Below, piece by piece: positions 24,845-33,886 of a stretch of 64,000 bases of DNA (positions within the stretch are counted from its first letter, which is position 1; every line of letters begins with the position of its first letter). The stretch comes from Synechocystis sp. PCC 7509 (lineage in GTDB: Bacteria; Cyanobacteriota; Cyanobacteriia; Cyanobacteriales; Chroococcidiopsidaceae), in the NCBI RefSeq assembly GCF_000332075.2, contig NZ_ALVU02000001.1, forward strand, positions 558,001-622,000, read 5' to 3'. The translations under genes and the position numbers were made by a program. Below the pieces are notes generated by a model, which saw only the letters and a program-made list of their open reading frames with translations, had not been told where the DNA came from and did not search any database.

Positions 24845-25648
24845 TTACTTAGGTTTATTGACTGCAAATAATTCAGAGAAAAACTGCCGCATATCTGCAA
24901 AAGAGCGCCTATCAGCAGTGGCGTTGTAAGCCGCACCTTTTGAGACATCTTTACCAGCTTCGGGATTAGTAAAACTGTGTACTGTGCCTCCGTACTCTAC
25001 CATTTGCCAATCAACTTTTGCTTGACGCATCTCGTTTTCAAAAGTATCAACTTGGGCTTTAGGAACTAAAGGATCGTCCGCACCGTGTAGAACTAAAACT
25101 TTACTCTTAATATTTGTGGCATCTTTAAGGTTGGGCGTGTCTAAATTGCCGTGAAAGCTAACTACGCCCGCAATATTTGCCCCACTGCGAGCTACTTCTA
25201 AAACTGTAGTCCCGCCAAAACAGTAACCGATAGCAGCAATGCGATTTTTATCGGTGAGTTTGTTGTCTTGTAATATTTTTAATCCTACGGCAGCGCGATC
25301 GCGCATTAATTTGCGATCAGACTTGTATATACTAGCTTGGGCGGCGGCATCTTTGGGATTAGTGGGTCTAATACCTTTACCGTACATATCAACAGCAAAA
25401 GCGACATAGCCAAGGCTTGCTAATTGCTCGGAACGCTTTTTAACATAAGATCCTAAGCCCGTCCATTCATGCACAACCATCACGCCGGGACGTTGCCCTT
25501 TAATTGCATCATCGTAAGCTAAATAGCCTTGTAATACGGTATTTCCGTGCTTGTACTCAACAACTTGGGTTTGCACTTTGGCAAAAGCCGCCGTTGAACC
25601 GACTATAGTTACAATGGATGCGATCGCTAAAGAAGATAAAACTTTCAT
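24845..25648 (-). CDS. secreted dienelactone hydrolase family protein
   Basis: A protein of 267 residues with signal peptide 1-23 (cleavage near AAFAK), so periplasmic. The catalytic triad of the dienelactone hydrolase family is visible: Cys in GYCFGGTT, Asp in HGADDPLVP and His in VHSFTNP, plus the HEWTGLG segment near the oxyanion hole. The natural substrate is unknown in cyanobacteria. The start directly begins the signal peptide. It lies downstream of ndhD on the same strand but is separated by a terminator. Confidence 0.85.
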   Translation of the reverse strand: MKVLSSLAIASIVTIVGSTAAFAKVQTQVVEYKHGNTVLQGYLAYDDAIKGQRPGVMVVHEWTGLGSYVKKRSEQLASLGYVAFAVDMYGKGIRPTNPKDAAAQASIYKSDRKLMRDRAAVGLKILQDNKLTDKNRIAAIGYCFGGTTVLEVARSGANIAGVVSFHGNLDTPNLKDATNIKSKVLVLHGADDPLVPKAQVDTFENEMRQAKVDWQMVEYGGTVHSFTNPEAGKDVSKGAAYNATADRRSFADMRQFFSELFAVNKPK

Positions 25649-25740
25649 TCGGTTGCAAAGAGAAAAGTAGATAATGGGTAAATTATCTTAGCGCGAGTAA
25701 TTAGACTTAAACATCTTGCCTAAGTAAGGCTACAAATACA

Positions 25741-25766
25741 AAAGTCCACCATAGGCGGACTTTTTT
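25741..25766 (-). terminator. intrinsic terminator downstream of ndhD
   Basis: A stem of AAAGTCC pairing with GGACTTT, continued by CC/GG across one mismatch, loop ATA, flanked by A-run and T-run so that it works on either strand. It ends the ndhD message about 30 bp after the stop. Confidence 0.75.
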
Positions 25767-25795
25767 AAGTTAAAGGAATTAGCGCCCGACTCTGT

Positions 25796-27388
25796 TTATT
25801 GCGTATTTGAACTAGCCAAAGATGGAGCGCCCAAAGTCCGCGCGTACAAGCTAGAGGGTTGTTGTTGAGCAATAACTGGCAACACATTACGTACTTGAGC
25901 AGCTACAGCTACAGTCTTCACGTCGTAGACTTGAGTCGCAATTTTGGGGTACAAGCCAATGCCAATAATGGGAACCAATAAGCAAGCGGTAATAAAGATT
26001 TCGCGGGGCTTTGCGTCTCCCAAAAACTTTTCAATAACTATGCCAGAGTTTTGTTCGCCGTAGAAAGTTTGACGCAACATAGCAAGTAAGTAAATCGGGG
26101 TAAGAATCAAACCTACCGCCGCTAGAAATACGACGACAACTTTAAAGCTAGAACTGTAAACGTCGCTAGTTGCAATTCCTAGAAAAACTGTAAGTTCGCC
26201 AACAAAACCGCTCATTCCTGGCAAACCCAAGGAAGCCAAAGAACCCATTGTAAATAAAGCGAATACGGTAGGCATTTGTTTTGCCATTCCCCCTAACTTT
26301 TCCATTGCTAAAGTGTGGGTACGTTCGTAAGTTATCCCCGAAAGGAAGAATAGACTAGCCGCAATCAAGCCGTGTGAAACCATTTGCAATACCGCCCCAC
26401 CGATACCAAGCTCGGTAAAAGAAGCAATTCCAATCAATACAAAACCCATGTGAGCGATGGAAGAATAAGCCAAGCGCCGTTTTAAATGGTCTTGAGCCAA
26501 AGCAGCCAAAGAACCGTAAATAATATTGACTACACCCAAAACTACCAATACTGGCGCAAAATAAACGTGAGCATTGGGCAGCATCTCAATATTAAGGCGA
26601 ATTAGCGCGTAACCGCCCATTTTAAGCATTACTCCCGCCAAAATCATCGATACAGGTGCAGAAGCTTCGCTGTGAGCATCGGGCAACCAAGTATGTAAGG
26701 GGAAGATTGGCAGCTTTACACCAAAAGCTATCAAAAAGCCTGCATAAACAAGCAGTTCAAAGTATTTAGGATATTCTTTATATCCCAAAGTTGTCATATC
26801 AAAAGTTATAGTATCGCCGTAGAAAGCCATTGCTAGACCTCCTACCAAAATAAATATAGAAGCTGCTGCCGTATAGATAATAAATTTAGTAGCTGCGTAG
26901 CGGCGCTTTTCACCGCCCCAGATGGAGATTAATAGGTAAACCGGAACTAACTCCAATTCCCACATTAGGAAAAATAACAACATATCTTGAGCGACAAATA
27001 CACCAATTTGAGCGCTATACATTGCCAGCATTAAAAAATAAAACAGCTTGGCTTTTTTTTCAACTTTCCATGCTGCCAGCATTGCTAAAGTAGTAATTAA
27101 GCCTGTTAGAAGTACCAAAGGCATAGATAGCCCGTCAACCGCTACCGACCACCGGATTCCTAGTTGAGGAATCCAAGCATAACTATCAAATAACTGAAAT
27201 GCAGATTCTTGTAAGTCATAGCTAGACGAAAAGCAGTAGAGCATTAAAGCTAAGTCTACAATTCCTACTCCAAGAGCGTACCAACGGACAATATTTGTTT
27301 TGTTGTCAGGAATGAAGGGGATGGCGAAGGCAGCCACCACAGGCAACAAAGTAATCAGACTCAACCACGGAAATTCGGCGCTAATCAT
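25796..27388 (-). CDS. ndhD: NAD(P)H-quinone oxidoreductase subunit 4 (NdhD)
   Basis: A 530-residue polytopic antiporter-like subunit of the cyanobacterial NDH-1 complex, with about 14 membrane segments. The family core [21 protein letters not shown] lies near residues 230-250, followed by [10 protein letters not shown] and [12 protein letters not shown], all typical of NuoM/NdhD. Complex I subunits of this type couple electron transfer from ferredoxin to proton pumping in the thylakoid membrane. Which paralogue it is (D1 and D2 respiratory/cyclic, or D3/D4 CO2-uptake forms) is not certain; D1/D2 is more likely as no CO2-uptake genes are adjacent. Confidence 0.92.
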   Translation of the reverse strand: MISAEFPWLSLITLLPVVAAFAIPFIPDNKTNIVRWYALGVGIVDLALMLYCFSSSYDLQESAFQLFDSYAWIPQLGIRWSVAVDGLSMPLVLLTGLITTLAMLAAWKVEKKAKLFYFLMLAMYSAQIGVFVAQDMLLFFLMWELELVPVYLLISIWGGEKRRYAATKFIIYTAAASIFILVGGLAMAFYGDTITFDMTTLGYKEYPKYFELLVYAGFLIAFGVKLPIFPLHTWLPDAHSEASAPVSMILAGVMLKMGGYALIRLNIEMLPNAHVYFAPVLVVLGVVNIIYGSLAALAQDHLKRRLAYSSIAHMGFVLIGIASFTELGIGGAVLQMVSHGLIAASLFFLSGITYERTHTLAMEKLGGMAKQMPTVFALFTMGSLASLGLPGMSGFVGELTVFLGIATSDVYSSSFKVVVVFLAAVGLILTPIYLLAMLRQTFYGEQNSGIVIEKFLGDAKPREIFITACLLVPIIGIGLYPKIATQVYDVKTVAVAAQVRNVLPVIAQQQPSSLYARTLGAPSLASSNTQ

Positions 27389-27550
27389 AACTAAGGATTT
27401 GTACCTATTGGCTATAGTTTCATTCTATAAACTTAAATAAAGTTTTGTAAAGGGGTAAATCTACGGAAAATCCATTTAATTCGTAAAAAACTTAAGCATA
27501 AATACTTAATTATTAAGGGTAAATACAGTTTTGTAACCAAAGATAGAGAA

Positions 27551-27576
27551 GCGCCGCAGTTAATTAGCTGCGGCGC
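27551..27576 (-). terminator. GC-rich hairpin downstream of thrB
   Basis: A 9-bp GC-rich perfect stem (27551-27559 with 27568-27576) with an 8-nt loop, 12 bp after the thrB stop, followed on the minus strand by a pyrimidine-rich stretch. Probable thrB terminator. Confidence 0.7.
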
Positions 27577-27587
27577 GGAACTAAAAC

Positions 27588-28490
27588 TTAGGTAATATCA
27601 GCTTTAGCGCCTTGAGCATCGAGAGAGAGCGATCGCACGTCTACCATTACCCCCACAGATTGCCAAGCAGAGGCGATCGCCTTTTCCACCTCCGCCGCCT
27701 GCATTTTATCTACTAATGCTAGTAAAGTTGGGCCAGCACCACTAATTACCAACCCCAACGCCCCCGCCTCTAGAGCGGCGGTTTGTACCGTCTCAAAGCC
27801 ATGAATTAGTCCTTGACGATAAGGTTGATGTAACCTGTCTTGCAGTGCCACCTTGAGCCAATCAGCGCGTCCAGTTTGCAAAGCGCGGATTAATAAACCC
27901 AAATGCGCCGTATTAAAAATCGCGTCAGCGCGGCTAACTTGCTGTGGTAAAACTTGCCGTGCTTCTGCTGTTGAAAGCTCAAAATTGGGAATCGCAACTA
28001 CAGGAACAATAGATTCATGCCAAGGTACATCGCAAATTGCCCAAGATTCTCCACTCGCCGCCAACCGACAGCCACCTAGCAAGGCGGGAACTACATTATC
28101 TGGATGCCCTTCAAGAGCGATCGCTAAATTCATAATTTCATCAGAACTCAAAGGCAATCCCGCTAAATAATTTGCCCCCAGTAAGCCCCCCACAATCGCC
28201 GTTGCCGAACTTCCCAAACCCCTCGCTAGAGGTACATCTAACCCAATTTCAATATGTACGGCGGGAATCTGTTCACCTCTATGTTGATAAAATTTTACAA
28301 AGGATTGATAAGCTAGGTTACTTTCATCGGTACTTACTTTTTGTGCTTCTAAACCAGTAACCGAGATCCTAAAACTCTCATTAGGAGTAAATTTAAACTG
28401 GTTATATAGAGTTAAAGCCGCGCCAATACAATCAAAACCCGCCCCTAGGTTTGCAGTAGTGGCGGGAACAGTAATATTAATAGCTGTCAT
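27588..28490 (-). CDS. thrB: homoserine kinase
   Basis: A GHMP kinase of 300 residues that phosphorylates homoserine on the way to threonine. The N-terminus VPATTANLGAGFDCIGAAL and the ATP-binding PLARGLGSSATAIVGG loop near residue 90 are diagnostic. Later motifs are LEGHPDNVVPALLGG and the C-terminal GLVISGAGPTLLAL. Full family length. It lies just downstream of thrS on the same strand (84 bp gap), which pairs threonine synthesis with its charging enzyme. Confidence 0.93.
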   Translation of the reverse strand: MTAINITVPATTANLGAGFDCIGAALTLYNQFKFTPNESFRISVTGLEAQKVSTDESNLAYQSFVKFYQHRGEQIPAVHIEIGLDVPLARGLGSSATAIVGGLLGANYLAGLPLSSDEIMNLAIALEGHPDNVVPALLGGCRLAASGESWAICDVPWHESIVPVVAIPNFELSTAEARQVLPQQVSRADAIFNTAHLGLLIRALQTGRADWLKVALQDRLHQPYRQGLIHGFETVQTAALEAGALGLVISGAGPTLLALVDKMQAAEVEKAIASAWQSVGVMVDVRSLSLDAQGAKADIT

Positions 28491-28573
28491 ATAGATAATT
28501 TGCGATCGCGTTACTTACCTTAGCTATCGTATAAGCTAGGCGTGTCTTGACAATCAGAATTTATCTACACAGC

Positions 28574-30391
28574 TTAAAAGTTGCCGTAATGAGCGATCGC
28601 ATTTACAATTTTTTCCACTACTTCCGTTAAAGGCAAACTTCCCAATTCCCCAGAGGCGCGGGTACGGATGCTGAGGCTATTGGATTCTACTTCTTTAGCC
28701 CCTACAACTGCCATTACAGGAATTTTATCTTTTTCGGCGTTGCGAATCAGTTTCCCTAAACGTTCGTTGCTGGTGTCTGCTTCTACTCGAATACCGCGCG
28801 ATCGCATCAAAGCCGCTACTTCCATCGTAAAATCTCTTTGGACATCACTTACAGGTAATAATCTTACTTGTACAGGCGCAAGCCATAAAGGGAAGTCTCC
28901 GGCGTACTCCTCAATTAAGATCCCAATTAAACGTTCCAACGATCCAAAAGGAGCGCGGTGAATCATTACCGGACGTTTGCGAGTACCATCTTCCGCTACA
29001 TACTCTAAATTAAACCGCTCTGGTAAGTTGTAATCTACCTGTACCGTCCCTAACTGCCACTCTCTTTCTAAAGCATCGCTGAAAATAAAGTCTAGTTTCG
29101 GCCCATAAAACGCCGCTTCGCCGATCCCCTCAAAATGCTCCATCCCTAGCTTTTCTACCGCGCGGCGAATTGCTCCCTGGGCTTTTTCCCAAGCTTCATC
29201 AGAGCCAATATATTTATCAGAGGCAGGATCTCTAAAACTCAGTCTTGCTTTAAAGTTTTTTAATTGCAAACTTTTAAACACTGACAAAATTAAATCAACG
29301 ACATTGAGAAACTCATCATCTAATTGTTCTGGCGTAACAAATAGGTGGGAGTCATCCACCGTAAAGCCGCGTACTCTAGTTAAACCGCCAAGTTCCCCCG
29401 ATTGCTCATAACGATAAACCGTGCCAAATTCAGCTAAACGCATTGGTAATTCGCGGTAGGAACGCAATTCGCTTTTGTAAATTTGGATGTGAAACGGGCA
29501 ATTCATCGGTTTAAGGACAAAACCCTGTTCGGCGGCGGCGGCTTCAGAGTCCTCCGCCATCAACGGAAACATATCTTCTTTGTATTTCTGCCAATGTCCA
29601 GAAGTTTTAAATAAATCTACCCTAGCGATGTGGGGTGTGACTACTGGCAAATAACCGCGTTTTAGTTGCTCTTGCTGAAGGAAGCTTTCTAAAGTGCTTC
29701 TTAGTACAGTTCCTTTGGGTGTCCACAAAGGCAAACCCGGACCCACTTCATCGGAGAAAATAAATAAACCTAATTCTTTACCTAGTTTTCGATGATCTCG
29801 CCTGAGAGCTTCTTCTTTGCGCCGCTTATACTCTGCCAATTGTTCGGGAGTTTCCCAAGCTGTTGCATAGATGCGCTGCAACTGAGCTTTGGTTTCATCG
29901 CCGCGCCAATATGCCCCAGCGACGCTTTCCAGTTCGATCGCTTTGGGGTTCAAATCGCTAGTATTTTCTAAGTGCGGACCCGCGCACAAATCCCACCATT
30001 CTTTACCTAGGTGATAAATTGTAATCGGCTCGGTAATGCCTTCTAATATCTCTAATTTGTAAGGCTCGTTAATTTCCTTAATTCGGCTAGTTGCTTCTTC
30101 TCGGTTTATTTCTTCACGAATTACAGGCAACTTACGATTAATAATTTTTACCATCTCTTTTTGGATGGCTTTAAGATCCTTTTCCGTAAAGGGTTCGGGG
30201 TTGTCAAAGTCATAATAAAACCCATTTTCAATCCAAGGGCCAATAGTTACTTGTGCCTTGGGAAATAGCTTTTGTACCGCCATTGCCATTACATGAGACG
30301 CGGTATGGCGAATTTTTTGTAATGCTGGGGATTCGCTACTACGAGGCAAATATATTTTTTCTGATTGTTCGGGAGATAAAGAGGCTGACAT
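28574..30391 (-). CDS. thrS: threonine--tRNA ligase, form without TGS domain
   Basis: A class II tRNA synthetase of 605 residues. The N-terminal editing domain is present (HTASHVMA near residue 30, and DLCAGPHL near 165, giving the zinc-type HxxxH and C-xxx-H set). The catalytic core has GLPLWTPKGTVLRSTLE, the zinc Cys in KPMNCPFHIQIYK, LRVRGF-like TRVRGFTVDDSH, and motif 3 in HRAPFGSLERLIGILIEE. The anticodon-binding domain ends the protein. The usual N-terminal TGS domain of about 60 residues is absent, as the protein begins directly before the editing domain. Confidence 0.93.
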   Translation of the reverse strand: MSASLSPEQSEKIYLPRSSESPALQKIRHTASHVMAMAVQKLFPKAQVTIGPWIENGFYYDFDNPEPFTEKDLKAIQKEMVKIINRKLPVIREEINREEATSRIKEINEPYKLEILEGITEPITIYHLGKEWWDLCAGPHLENTSDLNPKAIELESVAGAYWRGDETKAQLQRIYATAWETPEQLAEYKRRKEEALRRDHRKLGKELGLFIFSDEVGPGLPLWTPKGTVLRSTLESFLQQEQLKRGYLPVVTPHIARVDLFKTSGHWQKYKEDMFPLMAEDSEAAAAEQGFVLKPMNCPFHIQIYKSELRSYRELPMRLAEFGTVYRYEQSGELGGLTRVRGFTVDDSHLFVTPEQLDDEFLNVVDLILSVFKSLQLKNFKARLSFRDPASDKYIGSDEAWEKAQGAIRRAVEKLGMEHFEGIGEAAFYGPKLDFIFSDALEREWQLGTVQVDYNLPERFNLEYVAEDGTRKRPVMIHRAPFGSLERLIGILIEEYAGDFPLWLAPVQVRLLPVSDVQRDFTMEVAALMRSRGIRVEADTSNERLGKLIRNAEKDKIPVMAVVGAKEVESNSLSIRTRASGELGSLPLTEVVEKIVNAIAHYGNF

Positions 30392-30720
30392 CGGTAGGTT
30401 TATTTTGTTAGGACTTCGGCGGTTTTTGCTGAATGCGATCGCTTGTTTAAAATGCGATCGCTTACTTTTTTCTTTCGTTTAAGTATAATTACCTAAACCT
30501 TAAGACCGATTTATGAGTTTTTACTTTCTCTATTTTATCTGTCTAACAACTATCCATCTGCCCAATTATGGCAATTAAAGTCGCCAAAAGCCTATAGTGG
30601 CTCAGTTTTCCGCAATTTAAGTATTTATAAAGCGGTTTATTATTAAATTTGATTTTATATTATTAAGAAACTTAAATTAAGTTAATATATAGGAGGAAAA
30701 TACTAATCTATTTTTTCTTC
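30392..30720. other. 329-bp divergent intergenic region thrS / DUF2605
   Basis: Upstream of both divergent genes. Two HIP1 octamers lie close together (about 30437-30465). An AGGAGG sequence at 30692-30697 lies about 24 nt before the DUF2605 ATG, too far for direct use at that start. No RNA gene was recognised. Confidence 0.5.
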
Positions 30721-31062
30721 ATGCTGAACTCTAACTTGCCGGAGCCAGAATTGCTCAAAACAGTGCTGAAACCACTTTTGCAAGACTTTCATTATTGGTT
30801 TGGGCGTAGTTTGGCGCTATTAGAAACTGAGAAAATTGAATTTTTGTCTTTAGAGGAGCAATCAGACTTACTAGAGCGCGTCAAGCAAGCAAAACAAGAA
30901 GTAAGCGTTGCCCAAATAATGTTTGAAGCTACCGGAGAGCAAGTTGGCATCGAAATGTCCGCGCTCATGCCCTGGCATCAATTAGTAACAGAATGCTGGA
31001 AAGTAGCAATGCGCTTACGTTTACAAAATTCTAATTGGAAAGAAAGCGAAAATTCCAAATAA
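30721..31062 (+). CDS. DUF2605 cyanobacterial protein
   Basis: A protein of 113 residues matching the cyanobacteria-specific DUF2605 pattern: ELLKTVLKPLLQDFHYWFGR near the start, LEEQSDLLERVKQAKQEV in the middle, and MPWHQLVTECWKVAMRLR near the end. Probably an all-helical soluble protein; function unknown. It is followed 95 bp later by DUF2973, its regular neighbour in cyanobacterial genomes. The start is uncertain because the only strong Shine-Dalgarno-like sequence (30692-30697) is unusually distant. Confidence 0.78.
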   Translation: MLNSNLPEPELLKTVLKPLLQDFHYWFGRSLALLETEKIEFLSLEEQSDLLERVKQAKQEVSVAQIMFEATGEQVGIEMSALMPWHQLVTECWKVAMRLRLQNSNWKESENSK

Positions 31063-31157
31063 AATCTAACAACACTCAATAATCAATTATTGAGTGTTAA
31101 ATAAGCTAATACACCTTTTGAACGACTTTTTAACCGACTGCCTTGGAGAATAACGAA

Positions 31158-31487
31158 ATGTTACATTTACTTTACATTTTAGCTTTTACAGTTCTTGCCT
31201 TAATCGCGGTAAGTAATTTAATCCGCAACTTGATTGTCTTTAGTGTGGAAGGAGATGGCGTTTATTCTAGAGGGCAGTCTTCTAGTTATGCTAATGGTAA
31301 TCATGGTTCGGGTTCAAGAATGGCTCGTTCTGTACCCCATCCAGAGTTTTTAGATAGTACAGGCAAAATAATTAAAGATCCGCTTTTAGTTATGCGTTCT
31401 ATCGATGTTCAAGATGCCCGCGCTCATTTGGATGCACTTTACGAAGCTTCTCCTGGGTATAGTGGTGAAATTGACAAGGAAAATTAA
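31158..31487 (+). CDS. DUF2973 cyanobacterial membrane protein
   Basis: A protein of 109 residues: one N-terminal transmembrane helix (MLHLLYILAFTVLALIAVSN) followed by a soluble tail with PHPEFLDSTGKIIKDPLLVM, the conserved block of DUF2973. Function unknown. The ATG at 31158 is chosen over TTG 31143 because GGAG at 31145-31148 sits 9 bp before it. It pairs with the upstream DUF2605 gene, which suggests a joint role near a membrane. Confidence 0.78.
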   Translation: MLHLLYILAFTVLALIAVSNLIRNLIVFSVEGDGVYSRGQSSSYANGNHGSGSRMARSVPHPEFLDSTGKIIKDPLLVMRSIDVQDARAHLDALYEASPGYSGEIDKEN

Positions 31488-31512
31488 GTAAACAAATTTA
31501 TTAATAAACTTT

Positions 31513-31552
31513 AAAAAACCTACTCTGTCTAAAATGGCATGGGTAGTTTTTT
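31513..31552. terminator. bidirectional terminator between DUF2973 and pyrF-pyrE
   Basis: An A-run, a CCTAC arm, an inner loop, a GTAG arm and a T-run form an imperfect hairpin between two convergent genes. It would terminate both. Confidence 0.6.
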
Positions 31553-31568
31553 ATTGAGTGTCAAAAAA

Positions 31569-32993
31569 CTACTCGTCTTTAAACACCTGATATTTCTCCT
31601 CATCAATCCGTCCAGCTTCATACAGTGTTTTTGTAATTTCTGAAATAGTTAAAACAGCATGAGCGCAATAACCATGAGCTTTTAATCTATCTTTAACCCC
31701 TTGCTCGTGATCCATAAACACTACAATGTCATTAACTATAAGTCCCGCAGATTCTATTTTTTGAGCGCCAACAATTGCACTTTTACCACTAATCAAAATA
31801 TCATCAACAACAACCACCGTTTCGCCGGGACAAAAATTACCTTCAATAACTTTACGAGTTCCATGAGCTTTGACTTCTTTACGAGGGAAAATCATTGGAT
31901 AACTCAAACGCATTGATAAGCCTGTAGCCGTAGGTAATGAACCGTAAGGAATTCCCGCAATGCGATCGAATTGCAAAGTTTTTAATATATCAGCGTAAGC
32001 CGTCAAAATTAACGAGAAAACTTGCGGATTAGAAATGATTTTTCGCAAATCGACATAATAGGGAAAAGTTGCCCCCGATGCTTGAACAAAATCACCAAAC
32101 ATAATGCAACCAAGATCGTAAAGCTGCAAAATTAAATCTAAATAACGGTGTCGATCTAACAAACAAACATCGGGCAACCAAATAGTACAACTAGAAGCAT
32201 TAGAAATAACTTCTTCCCTAACTTGGTTAATTTCTAAGCGTAAAGAATTAATTTTTTCCGGCTGGGTAGTCAACATATCTTGAGGAACGGGAATTAGTAA
32301 CCCATCACCATTACTATTTAAACCCGCCGTTAAAATATTGTGTAAATTACCACCCTCTGCCCAAATACTCCGCGCCAGTATAACTCGTTCGGGTGCGATC
32401 GCCCTGACTCTAGCCAAAACCTCTGGTGAAGTCGTCCCCACTTCCAAACCAACTTGTTCTAAAGTTCCCCAAGTTTGAGCAGCTTTAACTACCTGCAAGT
32501 ACAATGGAGCATCATTATTAGGATACTGCTGCAAAGCTATAGCACCCAAGTTAGAAGTACAGGCTAAAATAAATACCGATTTACCTGGATAAACTAAAAA
32601 CGGCGCGACATGATCTTGCCCTACGTAAGGACTTAAAGTAATCGCATCTACTCCCCACTGAGTAAATACCGTCCGCGCAAAAACACTGCTGGTATTAAGG
32701 TCGCTATGTTTGGCATCTAGAATCACTGGAATATGACTAGGAATGGCTTTCAGTGTTTGTGCGAGTAATTCCAACCCGCGCGCGCCCAAAGCCTCGTAGA
32801 AGCCCAAGGTGGGCTTGTAAGCGCACACCAAATCGGCAGTTTGAGCGATAATTAATTGCAGAGCGTCGGACAAATCGGCGATCGCATCAGACTTACTACT
32901 ACTTGGCATCATTTCTAGATTGGGATCGAGTCCCACAAATAGCAAACTTTGATTATTGGCGATCGCGGCATTTAACTTATCAAAAAAATTCAT
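31569..32993 (-). CDS. pyrF-pyrE: bifunctional OMP decarboxylase / orotate phosphoribosyltransferase
   Basis: A 474-residue fusion catalysing the last two steps of UMP synthesis. The N-terminal 270 residues are the decarboxylase (VGLDPNLEMMP; catalytic D-x-K-x-x-D in LDAKHSDLNT near residue 92). The C-terminal part is the phosphoribosyltransferase with the PRPP loop VVVVDDILISGKSA near residue 395, where the usual Thr is Ser. Order is decarboxylase then transferase, opposite to the animal enzyme, and known in cyanobacteria. A conserved protein of unknown function lies 123 bp upstream. Confidence 0.9.
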   Translation of the reverse strand: MNFFDKLNAAIANNQSLLFVGLDPNLEMMPSSSKSDAIADLSDALQLIIAQTADLVCAYKPTLGFYEALGARGLELLAQTLKAIPSHIPVILDAKHSDLNTSSVFARTVFTQWGVDAITLSPYVGQDHVAPFLVYPGKSVFILACTSNLGAIALQQYPNNDAPLYLQVVKAAQTWGTLEQVGLEVGTTSPEVLARVRAIAPERVILARSIWAEGGNLHNILTAGLNSNGDGLLIPVPQDMLTTQPEKINSLRLEINQVREEVISNASSCTIWLPDVCLLDRHRYLDLILQLYDLGCIMFGDFVQASGATFPYYVDLRKIISNPQVFSLILTAYADILKTLQFDRIAGIPYGSLPTATGLSMRLSYPMIFPRKEVKAHGTRKVIEGNFCPGETVVVVDDILISGKSAIVGAQKIESAGLIVNDIVVFMDHEQGVKDRLKAHGYCAHAVLTISEITKTLYEAGRIDEEKYQVFKDE

Positions 32994-33116
32994 GGGATAA
33001 CTGACGATAAGGAAAGCTATAAAATGGCATCAATATATAAATTTTTAGCCTGCCAAGGCACAGACTTACAATTGATGCTGTAAACAAAGTAGCGATCGCC
33101 AATCAATTAGACGCAA

Positions 33117-33470
33117 TTACTCAGAAGTTATTGATGGCGAATTATCAGCATTTTGAGTATTTGTTGCAGTGGAAACGATTTCACACCGCTCCTCTACAGA
33201 CCAACTATTTAGTAAAGATTGTAGTTTCATTCTTTCAATGTAGGGCCAGCCTCCTTCCGATTCAATATCTTTGAGCAAAGTATGAAATCCATGACGGCTA
33301 TCAGGTAAAGACTCTTGGAAAACTCCTTCTCGAATCTCTCTATGCCAAGCTTCTAGACATCGCAGCAAAGCTAAGAGCGCTAAACTATCGCCTTGACAGC
33401 TTTGGGCTAAAGTTTGAACATCTGTACCAATAGCTGCTAATTTTTCCTCAATATCCGTGCTTCTATCCAT
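33117..33470 (-). CDS. conserved hypothetical protein, 117 aa
   Basis: A soluble protein of 117 residues, helical and acidic, with LALLALLRCLEAWHREIREG in the middle and a polar unstructured tail (NTQNADNSPSITSE). No signal peptide or membrane segment. I recognise no named family, although the composition and clean start suggest a real cyanobacterial gene. It precedes pyrF-pyrE on the same strand and may be cotranscribed with it. Confidence 0.6.
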   Translation of the reverse strand: MDRSTDIEEKLAAIGTDVQTLAQSCQGDSLALLALLRCLEAWHREIREGVFQESLPDSRHGFHTLLKDIESEGGWPYIERMKLQSLLNSWSVEERCEIVSTATNTQNADNSPSITSE

Positions 33471-33886
33471 TAAAATTCCTCGCTCGCTCCCCCATCAAAT
33501 ATTTTTGCATTCCCATAAAATTTATTACTTTGTGTTTCAAAGCCATAGATTAACTAAATGCTCCCCAGAGTAAACGTAACATCCCCGTGTAAAATTCTGT
33601 ATTGGGGTCTAAAGTGAATCTTTCTGCAAACCATCACTCTTGAGCTAAATTAATCCAGGTCAAGAGCTTCTAAAAACAATAATTGCAGGAGAGAGACGTA
33701 GTCTAAACCACTGCCTAAGTTGCTTAAAGTGCGATTACGGGTAAGGGCGACTATAGGTGGAGGAGCATTTTACTAATAAAGTAGAAGACTCACCTTCCTA
33801 ACAAGGCATCCGATATTAGCCCAGTTCAATTGTATTATTAGGGCTATCCGGTTAAATATGGAGTTTATAACACATTGAGGTTAACC
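33471..33886. other. 416-bp intergenic region upstream of psbO
   Basis: Divergent region between the 117-aa gene and psbO. It includes decayed coding sequence on the minus strand (33550-33776, separate entry). Short arms TAGCCC and GGGCTA near 33816-33847 could form a stem in the psbO leader. No RNA gene was recognised. Confidence 0.45.
33550..33776 (-). pseudogene. decayed C-terminal gene fragment
   Basis: On the minus strand two protein-like segments follow each other in different frames. The first is about 39 residues including NRTLSNLGSGLDYVSLLQLL. After a frameshift near 33650 the second reads NLAQE, a TGA stop, then WFAERFTLDPNTEFYTGMLR and LLWGAFS, ending in TAA at 33550-33552. The composition looks like a true protein tail broken by one shift and one stop. 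The family is not identified. Confidence 0.35.

Noticed and set aside
33875-33886. TTG start for psbO
   Set aside because: ATG at 33887 has a better-placed GAGG and gives the standard signal peptide.
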